From: Paracoccus seriniphilus
GTDB lineage: Bacteria; Pseudomonadota; Alphaproteobacteria; Rhodobacterales; Rhodobacteraceae
Direction: 5' to 3'
DNA: 64,000 nt
NCBI RefSeq assembly: GCF_028553745.1
Contig: NZ_CP067130.1
Location: 372,001-436,000, forward strand
The notes under the pieces are model-generated. The model saw only the letters and a list, made by a program, of their open reading frames with translations, was not told the DNA's origin and did no database searches. How positions within the stretch are numbered: position 1 is the stretch's first letter; each line of letters begins with the position of its first letter. Positions 35,462 through 45,464 of this stretch are shown here, one piece after another. The translations under genes and the position numbers were made by a program.

Positions 35462-36049
35462 ATGCAAATTCTGAAACACAGCGAACTTGTCGAAACGCCA
35501 TGGAAGAACGGCGGCGGCATCACCCGTCATATCGCCAGGGGCATGGGCGCGACCAAGGCGGCCTGGACGATCAGCCGCGCCGATGTGGCGGGTGACGGAC
35601 CATTTTCCGATTTCAGCGGCATGATGCGGGTGCTGACCGTGGTGTCGGACGGAGTGATGGCCCTGGAAAGTCCGGTCGGAACGCTGCGCGCCGAGCCATG
35701 GAAGCCCCTGCATTTCGATGGTGGCTGGCAGATCCACTCTCGTCTGCTCGATGGACCGCTGACCGATCTCAACCTGATGTTTGATCCCCAGTTCTGCGAG
35801 GGTGAGGTTCTGACCCGGCAAGGCCCGCTGGCGCGGCAGATCAGCCGCCCCGCCCCTGGCATCCTTGCCTTTCACATCCTTTCGGGCGCGCCGCGGATCA
35901 ATGGCAAGGAACTGATCAGGGGCGACAGCGCAATCTTCGGCGATGCCGACGCAGAGATCCGGCTGGACCGGGACGACGCCCTGCTGGAACTCCGCGTCAG
36001 CTATCTGGATCACAGCGAAGCCATCAGGCTCTGCATCGCGGAGCGATAG
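35462..36049 (+). CDS. hutD: HutD/Ves-family protein
   Basis: A 195-residue cupin-fold protein. The opening LKHSELVETPWKNGGGITRHIARG is the hallmark of the family, as are ISRADVAGDGPFSDFSGMMR and the later VVSDGVMALES. HutD is thought to modulate histidine or urocanate use, perhaps by binding a pathway intermediate, though its biochemical role is not settled. The last 40 bp overlap hutF in convergent orientation. Position among hut genes supports the name. Confidence 0.88.
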   Translation: MQILKHSELVETPWKNGGGITRHIARGMGATKAAWTISRADVAGDGPFSDFSGMMRVLTVVSDGVMALESPVGTLRAEPWKPLHFDGGWQIHSRLLDGPLTDLNLMFDPQFCEGEVLTRQGPLARQISRPAPGILAFHILSGAPRINGKELIRGDSAIFGDADAEIRLDRDDALLELRVSYLDHSEAIRLCIAER

Positions 36050-37368
36050 GCGGCCACGATCTCGTCGCGACGGATGTGGCGGCCCGATTGCACGGCGTGC
36101 CGCCCGGCTGACCACAGGTCGGTGACCACGTCATCCTTGGCGGCAAAGACCAGCCCGTCCAGAATCTGATCCTGACGCAGGGCGCAAAGGGCAGGCGCAT
36201 TGCTGTCTATGGCGACCAGATCGGCCAGTTCGCCAACCGCGATTTCACCCGCGCCACGTCCCAGCGCCTGCGCGCCACCGCGCGCCGCGCCGCTATACAG
36301 CGTGTCCCCGACCGAGCCTTCCTCGACCACCATCACGTTGCGGGCGATGTCGCGCAAACGCTGCGAATATTCCAGGGTGCGCAATTCTTCGGTCATCGAG
36401 ATCAGCACATTTGAATCCGAACCGACACCAAAGGCCCCGCCGGCAGCCAGATAGGCGGGACCATTGAACGGCCCGTCGCCCAGATTGGCCTCGGTCACCG
36501 GGCACAGACCAGCCACTGCGCCCGATTGTGCCATGGCCCGCGTTTCCTCGGGCGTCATATGGGTCGCATGGATCAGGCACCAGTCGCGCGTCACATCGAC
36601 ATTCTCCAGCAGCCATTCAACCGGCCGCGCCCCCAGCCATGCCGAGATATCGGCGACTTCCCTGGGCTGTTCGGCAATATGGATATGCACCGGACCACCC
36701 TGATGCGCAGCCAGCACCGCAGCCAGATCCTCGGGCGATGTGGCGCGCAGCGAATGCGGTGCGATGCCGACGCGGCAATCTTCGGGCAGTTCGCCAACGA
36801 CCTGCCTTGCCCGTGCCACCAGTTCATTGAAGCGCCCGACCGAATTGCCGAACCGCGCCTGACCGGCCTGCAGATCCTGCCGACCCGCGCCGCCATAGCT
36901 GTAAAGCACCGGCAGATGCGTCAGCCCGATCCCGGTCTGACCCGCAGCCGAGGCGATCCGGGCCGAGAGTTCGCCCAGATCATCATAGGGCGCGCCGCCG
37001 GGCTGATGGTGCAGATAGTGGAACTCTCCGACGCTGGCATAGCCCGCCTCCTGCATCTCCAGAAAGACCAATGCGGCAATCGCCTCGACATGTTCGGGCG
37101 TCAGATTGGCGGTAAAGCGATACATCAGATCGCGCCACGTCCAGAAGCTGTCCTTGCCCGCCATGCGGTATTCGGTCATCCCGGCCATCGCCCGCTGAAA
37201 GCTGTGGCTGTGCAGATTGGACAGCGCCGGCAACAGGGTATCCACGACAGTGTCCGATGGCTGATGCGGCTGGTCCGTTTCGATCTTTCGGACCCGGCCA
37301 TCGGCAAGCTCCAGGCGGACATTTCTGGCCCAGCCGGTCGAAAGTCTGGCTTGTTTTGCAAAAATCAT
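36010..37368 (-). CDS. hutF: Formimidoylglutamate deiminase
   Basis: A 452-residue amidohydrolase that converts N-formimidoyl-L-glutamate to N-formylglutamate and ammonia, the fourth step of the five-step histidine pathway. Metal motifs are LLPALSNLHSHSFQRAM near residue 45-60, with further His residues in GVGSDSN and IHATHMTPEE. SFWTWRDLMYRF is typical of HutF. ATG 37368 is chosen over 37383 because GAGGGTG precedes it. It is divergent from hutI with the HutC-like palindrome in the gap. Its product is the substrate of HutG, which is also encoded here. Confidence 0.93.
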   Translation of the reverse strand: MIFAKQARLSTGWARNVRLELADGRVRKIETDQPHQPSDTVVDTLLPALSNLHSHSFQRAMAGMTEYRMAGKDSFWTWRDLMYRFTANLTPEHVEAIAALVFLEMQEAGYASVGEFHYLHHQPGGAPYDDLGELSARIASAAGQTGIGLTHLPVLYSYGGAGRQDLQAGQARFGNSVGRFNELVARARQVVGELPEDCRVGIAPHSLRATSPEDLAAVLAAHQGGPVHIHIAEQPREVADISAWLGARPVEWLLENVDVTRDWCLIHATHMTPEETRAMAQSGAVAGLCPVTEANLGDGPFNGPAYLAAGGAFGVGSDSNVLISMTEELRTLEYSQRLRDIARNVMVVEEGSVGDTLYSGAARGGAQALGRGAGEIAVGELADLVAIDSNAPALCALRQDQILDGLVFAAKDDVVTDLWSAGRHAVQSGRHIRRDEIVAAYRSAMQSLMASL

Positions 37369-37384
37369 TTGGCACCCTCGCAAT

Positions 37385-37402
37385 TTTATGTGTAGACATA
37401 AA
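37385..37402. promoter_or_regulatory. HutC-type operator between hutF and hutIHGU
   Basis: TTTATGT and ACATAAA are perfect 7 bp arms around a GTAG centre. The site lies 17 bp upstream of the hutF start and 51 bp upstream of hutI, so one GntR-type repressor could govern both operons. Similar cores lie at 35371 and near 43600. Confidence 0.68.
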
Positions 37403-37452
37403 TCACATTATCACATACTAGAAAAGTGAAATCTGGCGACTGGTGAGCAGAA

Positions 37453-38664
37453 ATGACCGAAAACAGCACGCTTCTTTTGGATTTGACCGCCGCGACCATG
37501 GTCGAATCACCCAATCCCTACGGCCTGATCGAAGATGCGGCGATTGCGGTCGTGGATGGCATGATTGCCTGGGTCGGCCCGCGCGTCGATCTGCCGGCAA
37601 GCTTCGAATCACTGCCGCGCAACAGCCTGGGCGGACGGCTTGTGACCCCCGGCCTGATCGACTGCCACACCCATATCGTTCATGGCGGCGACCGCGCCGT
37701 CGAATTCGAGATGCGGCTGAACGGAGCCAGCTATGAAGAGGTCGCGCGCGCCGGAGGCGGAATCGTCTCGACCGTCAAGGCCACCCGCGCCGCCACCGAG
37801 GACGAACTGCTGACACAGGCCCTGCGCCGGGTCGATGTGCTGATCGCCGAGGGCGTGACCAGCATCGAGGTCAAATCCGGCTATGGGCTGGATATCGAGA
37901 CCGAGTTGCGCATGCTGCGTGTCGCCCGCGCCATCATGGCCAACCGCCCGATCCGCGTCATGACCACCTTCCTTGGCGCCCATGCCACCCCGGCGGAATA
38001 CGCCGGGCGCAACGACGCCTATATCGACGAGGTCTGCATTCCGGCCCTGCGCGCCGCCCATGCCGAGGGTCTGGTCGATGCCGTGGACGGTTTCTGCGAG
38101 GGCATCGCCTTCCAACCCGACCAGATCGCCCGTGTCTTCGACGTGGCGCGGGAACTGGGACTGCCGGTCAAGCTGCATGCCGAACAGCTGTCCAATCTTG
38201 GCGGAGCCAGACTGGCGGCCAGCTATGGTGCACTGTCGGCGGACCACATCGAATATCTGGACGAAGATGGCGTCAAGGCGATGGCCGAGTCTGGCACCGT
38301 GGCCGTCATTCTGCCCGGCGCCTTCTATACGCTGCGCGAGACGCAGGCCCCGCCGATCGATCTGCTGCGCAAGCATGGCGTGCCGATGGCGCTGGCGACG
38401 GACCTCAACCCCGGCACATCGCCGCTGAACTCGCTGCTGCTGACGCTGAACATGGGCTGCACCCTGTTCCGCATGACGCCCGAAGAGGCCCTGCGCGGCG
38501 CCACCCAGCATGCTGCCCGCGCCCTTGGCCTGACGGATACCGGCACCATCGCCGCAGGCCAGCGGGCCGAACTGGCGGTCTGGGACATCCGGCACCCTGC
38601 CGAACTGGCCTATCGCATCGGCTTCAACCCCCTTCATTCCCGTATTTTCGGAGGCAAATCGTGA
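37453..38664 (+). CDS. hutI: Imidazolonepropionase
   Basis: A 403-residue amidohydrolase that opens the ring of imidazolone-5-propionate to give N-formimidoylglutamate. Metal-binding residues are in [20 protein letters not shown] (about residues 74-93), further His in KLHAEQLS and the Asp in [10 protein letters not shown], all typical of HutI. The C-terminal [15 protein letters not shown] motif closes the barrel. The stop overlaps the GTG of hutH by 4 bp, so translation is coupled. It is the first gene of the rightward hut operon. Confidence 0.95.
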   Translation: MTENSTLLLDLTAATMVESPNPYGLIEDAAIAVVDGMIAWVGPRVDLPASFESLPRNSLGGRLVTPGLIDCHTHIVHGGDRAVEFEMRLNGASYEEVARAGGGIVSTVKATRAATEDELLTQALRRVDVLIAEGVTSIEVKSGYGLDIETELRMLRVARAIMANRPIRVMTTFLGAHATPAEYAGRNDAYIDEVCIPALRAAHAEGLVDAVDGFCEGIAFQPDQIARVFDVARELGLPVKLHAEQLSNLGGARLAASYGALSADHIEYLDEDGVKAMAESGTVAVILPGAFYTLRETQAPPIDLLRKHGVPMALATDLNPGTSPLNSLLLTLNMGCTLFRMTPEEALRGATQHAARALGLTDTGTIAAGQRAELAVWDIRHPAELAYRIGFNPLHSRIFGGKS

Positions 38665-40199
38665 CCACTCTTACCCTGACCCCCGGCGCAGTCACCCTGG
38701 ATGCTCTGGCCGAAATTTACTGGAATGAGGCCTCGGTGCGGCTTGATCCCGCCTGCCATGCCGATATCGAGCTGGCCCATTCGCGCATTGCCAAGGCTGT
38801 TGCCGGAACCGATGCCGTCTATGGCGTCAATACCGGCTTTGGCAAGCTGGCCTCGGTCAAGATCGAATCCGGGGATACGGCCACGCTGCAGCGCAACCTG
38901 ATCCTGTCGCATTGCTGCGGCGTCGGACCGGCGATCTCGCGCCGCCATGCGCGGCTGGTCATGGCGCTGAAACTGCTCAGCCTGGGGCGCGGCGCATCAG
39001 GCGTGCGTCTTGAGGTCGTGCAGTTGATCGAAGCCATGCTGGACAAGGGCGTGACCCCGGTCATCCCGGCGCAGGGCTCGGTCGGGGCCTCGGGCGACCT
39101 CGCGCCGCTGGCGCATATGGCTGCAGTGATGATGGGCCATGGCGAGGCAGAATTCGGCGGCAAGGTCATGCCCGGAGGCAAGGCCCTGGCCGCTGCCGGC
39201 CTGACCCCCGTCGAACTGGGGCCCAAAGAGGGTCTGGCGCTGATCAATGGCACCCAGTTCTCGACTGCCTTCGCGCTGGCCGGGCTGTTCGGTGCATGGC
39301 GCGCGGCGCATTCCTCGCTGGTCACATCGGCCCTGTCCACGGATGCCATCATGGGCTCGACCGCACCCCTGCAGCCCGAGATCCACAGCCTGCGCGGGCA
39401 CGCCGGGCAGATCGAGGCAGGCGCAACGATGCGCGCGCTGCTGTCGGGATCGCAGATTCGCGAAAGCCATATCGTCGACGACGCCCGCGTTCAGGACCCC
39501 TATTGCATCCGTTGCCAGCCGCAGGTGACCGGGGCGGCCATGGATGTGCTGCGCATGGCCGCACGCACGCTGGAGACAGAGGCCAATGCCGCCACAGACA
39601 ACCCGCTGGTGCTGATCGATGCCGATGTCATCGTTTCGGGCGGGAATTTCCACGCCGAACCGGTCGGATTTGCCGCCGACATGATCGCGCTGGCCATCGC
39701 CGAGATCGGCGCCATCGCGCAGCGCCGTGTGGCCCTGATCGTCGATCCCGTGCTCAGCTTCAACCTGCCGCCCTTCCTGACGCCCAATCCGGGTCTGAAC
39801 AGCGGCTATATGATCGCCGAGGTCACGACCGCCGCACTGATGAGCGAGAACAAGCATCTGGCCAATCCCTGCGTCACCGACAGCACGCCGACCTCGGCCA
39901 ATCAGGAAGATCATGTGTCCATGGCCGCCCATGGCGCGCGTCGTCTGGGGCAGATGGTCGGCAATCTCAACCGCATCCTGGGCGTCGAATTGCTCTGCGC
40001 GGCGCAGGGGATCGATTTCCGCGCGCCGCTGGCGACCAGCGAGACCCTGCAACGCGTCGTGACGCGGGTGCGTCAGGATGTGGCGACCATGGGCGAGGAC
40101 CGTTATCTGGCACCCGATCTGGAGTGTGCCGCCAGCATGATTGCCTCGGGCGATATCGTCACCGCAGCGGGCATCGACATGCCGGAGTTGGCGGCATGA
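38661..40199 (+). CDS. hutH: Histidine ammonia-lyase
   Basis: A 512-residue enzyme that removes ammonia from histidine to make urocanate. The self-made MIO electrophile comes from Ala143-Ser144-Gly145 in [15 protein letters not shown]. Other family marks are YGVNTGFG (54-61), NGTQFSTAF and [15 protein letters not shown]. Start is GTG at 38661, overlapping hutI by 4 bp, and the stop overlaps hutG by 4 bp. This first pathway enzyme sits in the middle of the operon. Confidence 0.96.
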   Translation: MTTLTLTPGAVTLDALAEIYWNEASVRLDPACHADIELAHSRIAKAVAGTDAVYGVNTGFGKLASVKIESGDTATLQRNLILSHCCGVGPAISRRHARLVMALKLLSLGRGASGVRLEVVQLIEAMLDKGVTPVIPAQGSVGASGDLAPLAHMAAVMMGHGEAEFGGKVMPGGKALAAAGLTPVELGPKEGLALINGTQFSTAFALAGLFGAWRAAHSSLVTSALSTDAIMGSTAPLQPEIHSLRGHAGQIEAGATMRALLSGSQIRESHIVDDARVQDPYCIRCQPQVTGAAMDVLRMAARTLETEANAATDNPLVLIDADVIVSGGNFHAEPVGFAADMIALAIAEIGAIAQRRVALIVDPVLSFNLPPFLTPNPGLNSGYMIAEVTTAALMSENKHLANPCVTDSTPTSANQEDHVSMAAHGARRLGQMVGNLNRILGVELLCAAQGIDFRAPLATSETLQRVVTRVRQDVATMGEDRYLAPDLECAASMIASGDIVTAAGIDMPELAA

Positions 40200-40996
40200 A
40201 CCCGGTCGAGATCAATCGGGGCGACAGCCCCATCGTGCTGGGCCTGCCCCATACCGGAACCCATGTCCCCGACGATGTCATGGCCAATCTGAACCCGCGC
40301 GGGCGTGGGCTGGATGACACAGACTGGCATATCCATCAGCTGTATGACGGTCTGTTGCCCGGCGTCACCACGGTGCGGGCGACCTTTCACCGCTATGTGG
40401 TGGATGCCAATCGCGATCCCTCGGGTGCTTCGCTCTATCCGGGGCAGAACACCACGGGGCTGGTGCCACTGACCGATTTCGACGGTCAGGACATCTGGAC
40501 CACCCCGCCCACCGAGGCCGAGATCGAGGCACGCCGTCAGGCGTTCCACGCGCCCTATCACGCCGCCCTTCAGGCGGAACTGGAACGCGTGCGCGACCTG
40601 CATGGCATTGCGATCCTGTATGACTGCCACTCGATCCGCTCGAAGATTCCCTTCCTCTTCGAGGGCACCCTGCCCGATTTCAACATCGGCACCAATCTGG
40701 GCACCACCTGCGCGCCCGAAATCGAGGCCGCCACGCAAGAGATCTGCGCCGCCGCCAGCGGCTACAGCACGATCACCAACGGGCGCTTCAAGGGTGGCTG
40801 GACCACCCGCCATTACGGCCGCCCCGCCGAGGGCCTGCATGCCATCCAGATGGAACTGGCCCAAAGCACCTATCTGACCGATGAAGCCGCGCCCTGGGAC
40901 TATGATCAGGCCAAGGCCGCGCGTCTTCGCCCCCATCTGACAACCATCCTGACGAAACTGGCCGAACTGGCCCCGACATTGAAAGGCAAATCATGA
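40196..40996 (+). CDS. hutG: N-formylglutamate deformylase
   Basis: A 266-residue zinc hydrolase that splits N-formylglutamate into formate and glutamate, the last step when HutF is used. The motifs [41 protein letters not shown] and [18 protein letters not shown] are characteristic of the FGase family. Start ATG 40196 overlaps hutH and the stop overlaps hutU, both by 4 bp. A much longer reading from 39296 is an artefact. Confidence 0.94.
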   Translation: MNPVEINRGDSPIVLGLPHTGTHVPDDVMANLNPRGRGLDDTDWHIHQLYDGLLPGVTTVRATFHRYVVDANRDPSGASLYPGQNTTGLVPLTDFDGQDIWTTPPTEAEIEARRQAFHAPYHAALQAELERVRDLHGIAILYDCHSIRSKIPFLFEGTLPDFNIGTNLGTTCAPEIEAATQEICAAASGYSTITNGRFKGGWTTRHYGRPAEGLHAIQMELAQSTYLTDEAAPWDYDQAKAARLRPHLTTILTKLAELAPTLKGKS

Positions 40997-42660
40997 GCGA
41001 TCCGCGCAAGAACACCCGTGACGTTTTTCCCGCAACCGGCACCGAACTGACGGCAAAAAGCTGGCTGACCGAAGCGCCGCTGCGGATGCTGATGAACAAC
41101 CTGCATCCCGATGTGGCCGAGAACCCGCATGAGTTGGTGGTCTATGGCGGCATCGGACGCGCCGCGCGCACCTGGAAGGATTTCGATACCATCGTCGACT
41201 CGCTGCGGGCGCTGGAAGAGGATCAGACCCTGCTGGTGCAATCGGGCAAACCGGTCGGTGTCTTCCAGACCCACAAGGACGCCCCGCGCGTGCTGATCGC
41301 CAATTCGAACCTCGTGCCGCATTGGGCCACCTGGGACCATTTCAACGAACTCGACAAGAAAGGTCTGGCGATGTACGGCCAGATGACGGCGGGTTCGTGG
41401 ATCTATATCGGCAGCCAGGGCATCGTTCAGGGCACCTATGAAACCTTTGTCGAGGCTGGCCGCCAGCATTACAATGGCGACCTGAAGGGCAAATGGATCC
41501 TGACCGGCGGCCTTGGCGGCATGGGCGGCGCCCAGCCTCTGGCGGCGGTGATGGCCGGGGCCTGCTGCCTGGCCGTGGAATGCAATCCCGACAGCATCGA
41601 TTTCCGTCTGCGCACCAAATATGTGGACGAAAAGGCCGAAACGCTTGATGAAGCGCTGGAGATGATCAACCGCTGGACCGCCGCCGGAGAGGCAAAATCG
41701 GTCGCCCTGCTGGGCAATGCGGCAGATGTCTTTCCCGAGCTGGTGAAACGCGGCATCCACCCCGATATCGTCACCGACCAGACCTCTGCCCATGACCCGA
41801 TCAACGGCTATCTGCCGCAGGGCTGGACCATGGCGCAGTGGAAGGAAAAACGCGAAACCGCGCCGAAAGAGGTCGAAAAGGCCGCCCGCGCCAGCATGAA
41901 GGTGCAGGTCAAGGCGATGGTCGATTTCCATGCCGCTGGTATCCCCACGGTCGATTACGGCAACAATATCCGCCAGATGGCGCTGGAAGAAGGGCTGGAG
42001 AACGCCTTTGACTTCCCCGGTTTCGTGCCCGCCTATATCCGCCCGCTGTTCTGCCGCGGCATCGGCCCCTTCCGTTGGGCGGCGCTGTCGGGCGACCCCG
42101 AGGATATCTACAAGACCGATGCCAAGGTGAAAGAGATCCTGTCCGAGGACAAGCATCTGCACAACTGGCTGGACATGGCGCGCGAGCGGATTTCCTTCCA
42201 GGGCCTGCCGGCGCGGATCTGCTGGGTCGGACTGGGCGTGCGCCACAAGCTGGGCCTTGCCTTCAACGAAATGGTCCGCAATGGCGAGCTGAGCGCCCCC
42301 ATCGTGATCGGCCGCGACCATCTGGACTCCGGTTCGGTGGCCTCGCCCAACCGCGAGACTGAATCCATGAAGGACGGGTCCGATGCCGTGTCCGACTGGC
42401 CGCTGCTGAACGCGCTGCTGAACACCGCTTCGGGTGCGACCTGGGTATCGCTGCATCATGGCGGCGGTGTCGGCATGGGCTTTTCTCAGCATTCCGGCAT
42501 GGTCATCTGCTGCGATGGCTCCGAGGACGCCGACCGGCGCATCGCGCGGGTGCTGTGGAACGATCCGGCCACCGGCGTCATGCGTCATGCGGATGCAGGC
42601 TATGAAATCGCGCAGGACTGCGCGCGCGAAAACGGGCTGAACCTGCCCGGCATCCTGTAA
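40993..42660 (+). CDS. hutU: Urocanate hydratase
   Basis: A 555-residue NAD-dependent enzyme that hydrates urocanate to imidazolonepropionate. Family marks are [10 protein letters not shown] near residue 49, [11 protein letters not shown] near 173 for NAD binding, and [14 protein letters not shown]. The C-terminal [17 protein letters not shown] region and the active-site Cys segment near 410 (ARICWVGLG) are also present. Length is normal. It ends the rightward hut operon, followed at once by a strong terminator. Confidence 0.96.
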   Translation: MSDPRKNTRDVFPATGTELTAKSWLTEAPLRMLMNNLHPDVAENPHELVVYGGIGRAARTWKDFDTIVDSLRALEEDQTLLVQSGKPVGVFQTHKDAPRVLIANSNLVPHWATWDHFNELDKKGLAMYGQMTAGSWIYIGSQGIVQGTYETFVEAGRQHYNGDLKGKWILTGGLGGMGGAQPLAAVMAGACCLAVECNPDSIDFRLRTKYVDEKAETLDEALEMINRWTAAGEAKSVALLGNAADVFPELVKRGIHPDIVTDQTSAHDPINGYLPQGWTMAQWKEKRETAPKEVEKAARASMKVQVKAMVDFHAAGIPTVDYGNNIRQMALEEGLENAFDFPGFVPAYIRPLFCRGIGPFRWAALSGDPEDIYKTDAKVKEILSEDKHLHNWLDMARERISFQGLPARICWVGLGVRHKLGLAFNEMVRNGELSAPIVIGRDHLDSGSVASPNRETESMKDGSDAVSDWPLLNALLNTASGATWVSLHHGGGVGMGFSQHSGMVICCDGSEDADRRIARVLWNDPATGVMRHADAGYEIAQDCARENGLNLPGIL

Positions 42661-42671
42661 GAGACAGAGCC

Positions 42672-42700
42672 GGCCGCCGGAATTGCCGGCGGCCCGCTTT
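42672..42700 (+). terminator. Terminator of the hutIHGU operon
   Basis: GGCCGCCGG (42672-42680) and CCGGCGGCC (42686-42694) form a 9 bp stem with an AATTG loop, followed by CGCTTT. It lies 12 bp after the hutU stop. Confidence 0.75.
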
Positions 42701-42749
42701 CATCCATCAACGCCGCATCAAGACCTGACCGCATCAAGGCCGGGCCGGA

Positions 42750-43439
42750 TCAATACTGGGTCGTCAGCCGATGCCCGGGGCGATAGGTCAGCCGCACATA
42801 GGTGACGGCCTTGCCTTCCCACCAGGTCGAGCGCTCGATGGTAAAGACCGGATCCCCGATCGCGCAGGCCAGATAATCAGTCAACCGCTGATCCGCCAGC
42901 TCGGCAGACAGGCTGATCTCGACCTTGGAAAAGGGCACCGTCGCCAGCAGCCATTCGCTAGGCCGGTCCTGAGTGAAGTCGATCTCTTCCGCCTGTGGCA
43001 GCGCGTCCAGATTGATCCAGCGATCTTCATGTTCATAGGGCACGCTGTCAGCGTAATGCATGCAGACCAGATGCAGTGCCATGCCCTCGGGCCGCAGGTT
43101 CAGACGCGCGCGCAGCCAGTCTGGCGCAGGTTCGACCGAACGCTTGACCAGCGAATAGCGATAGGCCGCGCCCCTTTCCTCGATTTCGTCCCGAACGACC
43201 GGAATGTCGAAACGCGCCTGGCGGATCGGGGTCATGCGCACGCGCGTCCCCGCCTTGCGGCGACGTTCGATAATGCCGTCGTCGGCAAGCTCTCGCATGG
43301 CGCGGTTCACCGTCGCGCGCGCACAGCCATAGGTCGCCGCCAGATCCACCTCATTGGGGACAAGATCACCCGGCCCCCATTCGCCCTTGGTGATCTTTGA
43401 CAGCAGATCGGCCTTCACGTCTTTATAGGTGGCTTTCAT
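42750..43439 (-). CDS. hutC: Histidine utilization repressor (GntR/HutC family)
   Basis: A 229-residue repressor from ATG 43439 (MKATYKDVKADLLSKITKGE); an ATG at 43454 would add five residues. The winged helix is at residues about 5-70 (LVPNEVDLAATYGCARATVNRAM). The UTRA domain follows with the HutC-like end VFTIERSTWWEGKAVTYVRLTYRPGHRL. In other bacteria urocanate releases HutC from operators upstream of hut genes. It lies between hutU and the ABC transporter genes, and palindromic boxes near 35371, 37385 and perhaps 43600 are its likely sites. Confidence 0.93.
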   Translation of the reverse strand: MKATYKDVKADLLSKITKGEWGPGDLVPNEVDLAATYGCARATVNRAMRELADDGIIERRRKAGTRVRMTPIRQARFDIPVVRDEIEERGAAYRYSLVKRSVEPAPDWLRARLNLRPEGMALHLVCMHYADSVPYEHEDRWINLDALPQAEEIDFTQDRPSEWLLATVPFSKVEISLSAELADQRLTDYLACAIGDPVFTIERSTWWEGKAVTYVRLTYRPGHRLTTQY

Positions 43440-43594
43440 AAACTGACCCGTCATTAGGCGTTAAGACTATTTTATCGTCATATACAGCAGATGTAATCGC
43501 GCCCCAAGCCGACGAAGCCCGTCTTTGCAAAAGCCAGACTAAACAATCGCACAGCGGGGCTGCACTTGACCTGATGCGCTTCTTCCACGCATCC

Positions 43595-43616
43595 TTGTAT
43601 AAATCTAGACATAATG
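43595..43616. promoter_or_regulatory. Weak HutC-like box before the ABC transporter operon
   Basis: TTGTATAAATCTAGACATAATG contains TCTAGACATAA, which matches the right half of the 37385 palindrome, and a separate TTGTAT left half with altered spacing. It lies about 28 bp before the start of the first permease gene. Confidence 0.38.
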
Positions 43617-43643
43617 CAATCTGCGAAGACAAAAGTGGCGACC

Positions 43644-44600
43644 ATGAATCCCATACTGACTATCGTGCTCAAACGTTTGCTGATTGGCCTGCTGACTTTG
43701 TGGCTTGTCACGATCATCATCTTCGGTGCAATCGAACTGTTACCCGGAGATATCGCCACGGAAAAACTGGGTCAGGCGGCGACCGAGGAAAGCCTTGCCG
43801 CCTTTCGCGAACAGTTCAATCTGAACGGCCCCGTCTATCAGCGCTATCTGTCATGGCTGGCGGGCGCGGTAACCGGCGATTTCGGCGTGTCACTGGCCAA
43901 CCAGCGCCCGATTTCCGAGGTCATCGGCCAACGCACCGCCAATACCTTCTTCCTTGCGGGCTATGCGGCGGCCATCTCGGTTCCGATCTCGATCATCGCC
44001 GGGATGATGGCGGCACTTTACAACGGATCCTGGTTTGATCGCCTGCTGTCCAGCACGACGCTGGCGGCAATTTCCTTCCCGGAGTTCTTCGTCGCCTATA
44101 TCCTGATCCTGATCTTCGCGGTCGGCCTCGGCTGGTTTCCCAGCCTTGCCAATATAGATGCCAACGCCAGCCTGGGCGAGCGATTGTACAGCACCTTCCT
44201 GCCGGCAATGACGCTGACGCTGATTGTTCTGGCCTACATGATGCGCATGACGCGGGCCGCGATCCTGAACCTGCTGGCCCTGCCCTATATCGAGATGGCC
44301 CACCTCAAGGGCATCAAACGCTGGCGCGTCATCGCCGTTCACGCCCTGCCCAACGCGCTGGCCCCGATCATCAATGTGATCGCATTGAATCTGGCCTATC
44401 TGATCGTCGGGGTGGTGCTGGTCGAGGTGGTCTTCGTCTATCCCGGCCTGGGTCAGGTGCTGGTCGATGCGGTCTCCAACCGCGATGTGACGGTCGTGCA
44501 GGCTGCCTGCCTGATCTTTGCCGCGACCTATATCCTGCTGAACCTGCTGGCGGATATCCTGTCCATCGTTGTCAATCCCCGCCTTCTGCACCCGAGATAA
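43644..44600 (+). CDS. Dipeptide/nickel-type ABC transporter permease (DppB-like)
   Basis: A 318-residue inner-membrane permease from ATG 43644 (MNPILTIVLKRLLIGLLTLW). A start at 43614 is possible but has no better ribosome site. It shows the DppB-type N-terminus (first helix, then ELLPGDIATE), five further membrane segments and the EAA loop (YIEMAHLKGIKRWRVIAVHALPNAL). It is the first of three genes encoding two permeases and a double ATPase. No binding protein gene is adjacent. The place after hutC suggests it imports a histidine-containing peptide or derivative. Confidence 0.9.
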   Translation: MNPILTIVLKRLLIGLLTLWLVTIIIFGAIELLPGDIATEKLGQAATEESLAAFREQFNLNGPVYQRYLSWLAGAVTGDFGVSLANQRPISEVIGQRTANTFFLAGYAAAISVPISIIAGMMAALYNGSWFDRLLSSTTLAAISFPEFFVAYILILIFAVGLGWFPSLANIDANASLGERLYSTFLPAMTLTLIVLAYMMRMTRAAILNLLALPYIEMAHLKGIKRWRVIAVHALPNALAPIINVIALNLAYLIVGVVLVEVVFVYPGLGQVLVDAVSNRDVTVVQAACLIFAATYILLNLLADILSIVVNPRLLHPR

Positions 44601-44603
44601 CCC

Positions 44604-45461
44604 ATGCACAAACTGTCTCTTCAACTTCGCGACGCCCCCGTCTCTGCATGGATCGGCATGTTCATCGTCGCCTTCTACGCGGTGCTGGCCATTGGCGCGC
44701 CCCTCTTTGCGCCCTTTCCCGAAAGCGCTTCGGTGGGCGCACAGTATCAGCCCTGGGTCGCGCCCCATTACCTGGGCACCGATGCCCTGGGTCGTGATGT
44801 GCTGTCCCGCCTGATCTATGGCGCGCGCAACACGGTCGGCATCGCGCTGGTCACGACCGCGCTGGCCTTTGCGCTTGGCGCCAGTTTCGGGCTGCTGGCC
44901 GCCACGATCGGCGGCTGGTTCGACGCCATCAGTTCGCGCGTCGTGGATATCCTGATGGCAATCCCGCCGCTGATCTTTGCGCTGCTGATCCTGACCATCA
45001 CGGGAACCTCGGTCACGGCGCTGATCCTTGTGATCGCCGTGCTGGACAGCACGCGGGTCTTCCGCCTGGCGCGGGCCGTGGCGCAGGGCGTGCTGACAAT
45101 GGATTACATCGAGGTCGCCCGGATGCGTGGCGAAGGCCTGTTCTGGCTGATCCGCAAGGAGGTGCTGCCCAATACCGCCGCGCCGCTGATCGCGGAATTC
45201 GGCCTGCGCTTCTGCTTTGTCTTCCTGTTCATCTCGGCGCTGTCTTTCCTCGGGCTGGGTATCCAGCCCCCGACCGCGGATTGGGGCGGCATGGTGCGCG
45301 AAAGCGCCAAGCTGATCGCCTTCGCGAATTTCTCGACGTGGCAAACCGCGACCTTCGGCCTTGCGCCGCTGTTGCCCGCCGGTGCCATCGCATTGCTGAC
45401 AATCGGTGTGAACCTTGTGGTTGACTGGGTTCTGCACATGTCCTCTGGCCTGAAGGAATAG
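44604..45461 (+). CDS. Dipeptide-type ABC transporter permease (DppC-like)
   Basis: A 285-residue second permease of the same importer. The N-terminal segment with APLFAPFPE and HYLGTDALGRDVLSRLIYGAR is the classic DppC/OppC opening, and the EAA loop is YIEVARMRGEGLFWLIRKEVLPN. It has six membrane helices. It follows DppB by 3 bp and precedes the ATPase gene by 3 bp, a tight operon. Confidence 0.91.
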   Translation: MHKLSLQLRDAPVSAWIGMFIVAFYAVLAIGAPLFAPFPESASVGAQYQPWVAPHYLGTDALGRDVLSRLIYGARNTVGIALVTTALAFALGASFGLLAATIGGWFDAISSRVVDILMAIPPLIFALLILTITGTSVTALILVIAVLDSTRVFRLARAVAQGVLTMDYIEVARMRGEGLFWLIRKEVLPNTAAPLIAEFGLRFCFVFLFISALSFLGLGIQPPTADWGGMVRESAKLIAFANFSTWQTATFGLAPLLPAGAIALLTIGVNLVVDWVLHMSSGLKE

Positions 45462-45464
45462 CCC

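Noticed and set aside
39296..40996. A 566-codon reading of hutG
   Set aside because: The first 300 codons are out-of-frame hutH sequence; the true start is ATG 40196, coupled to the hutH stop.
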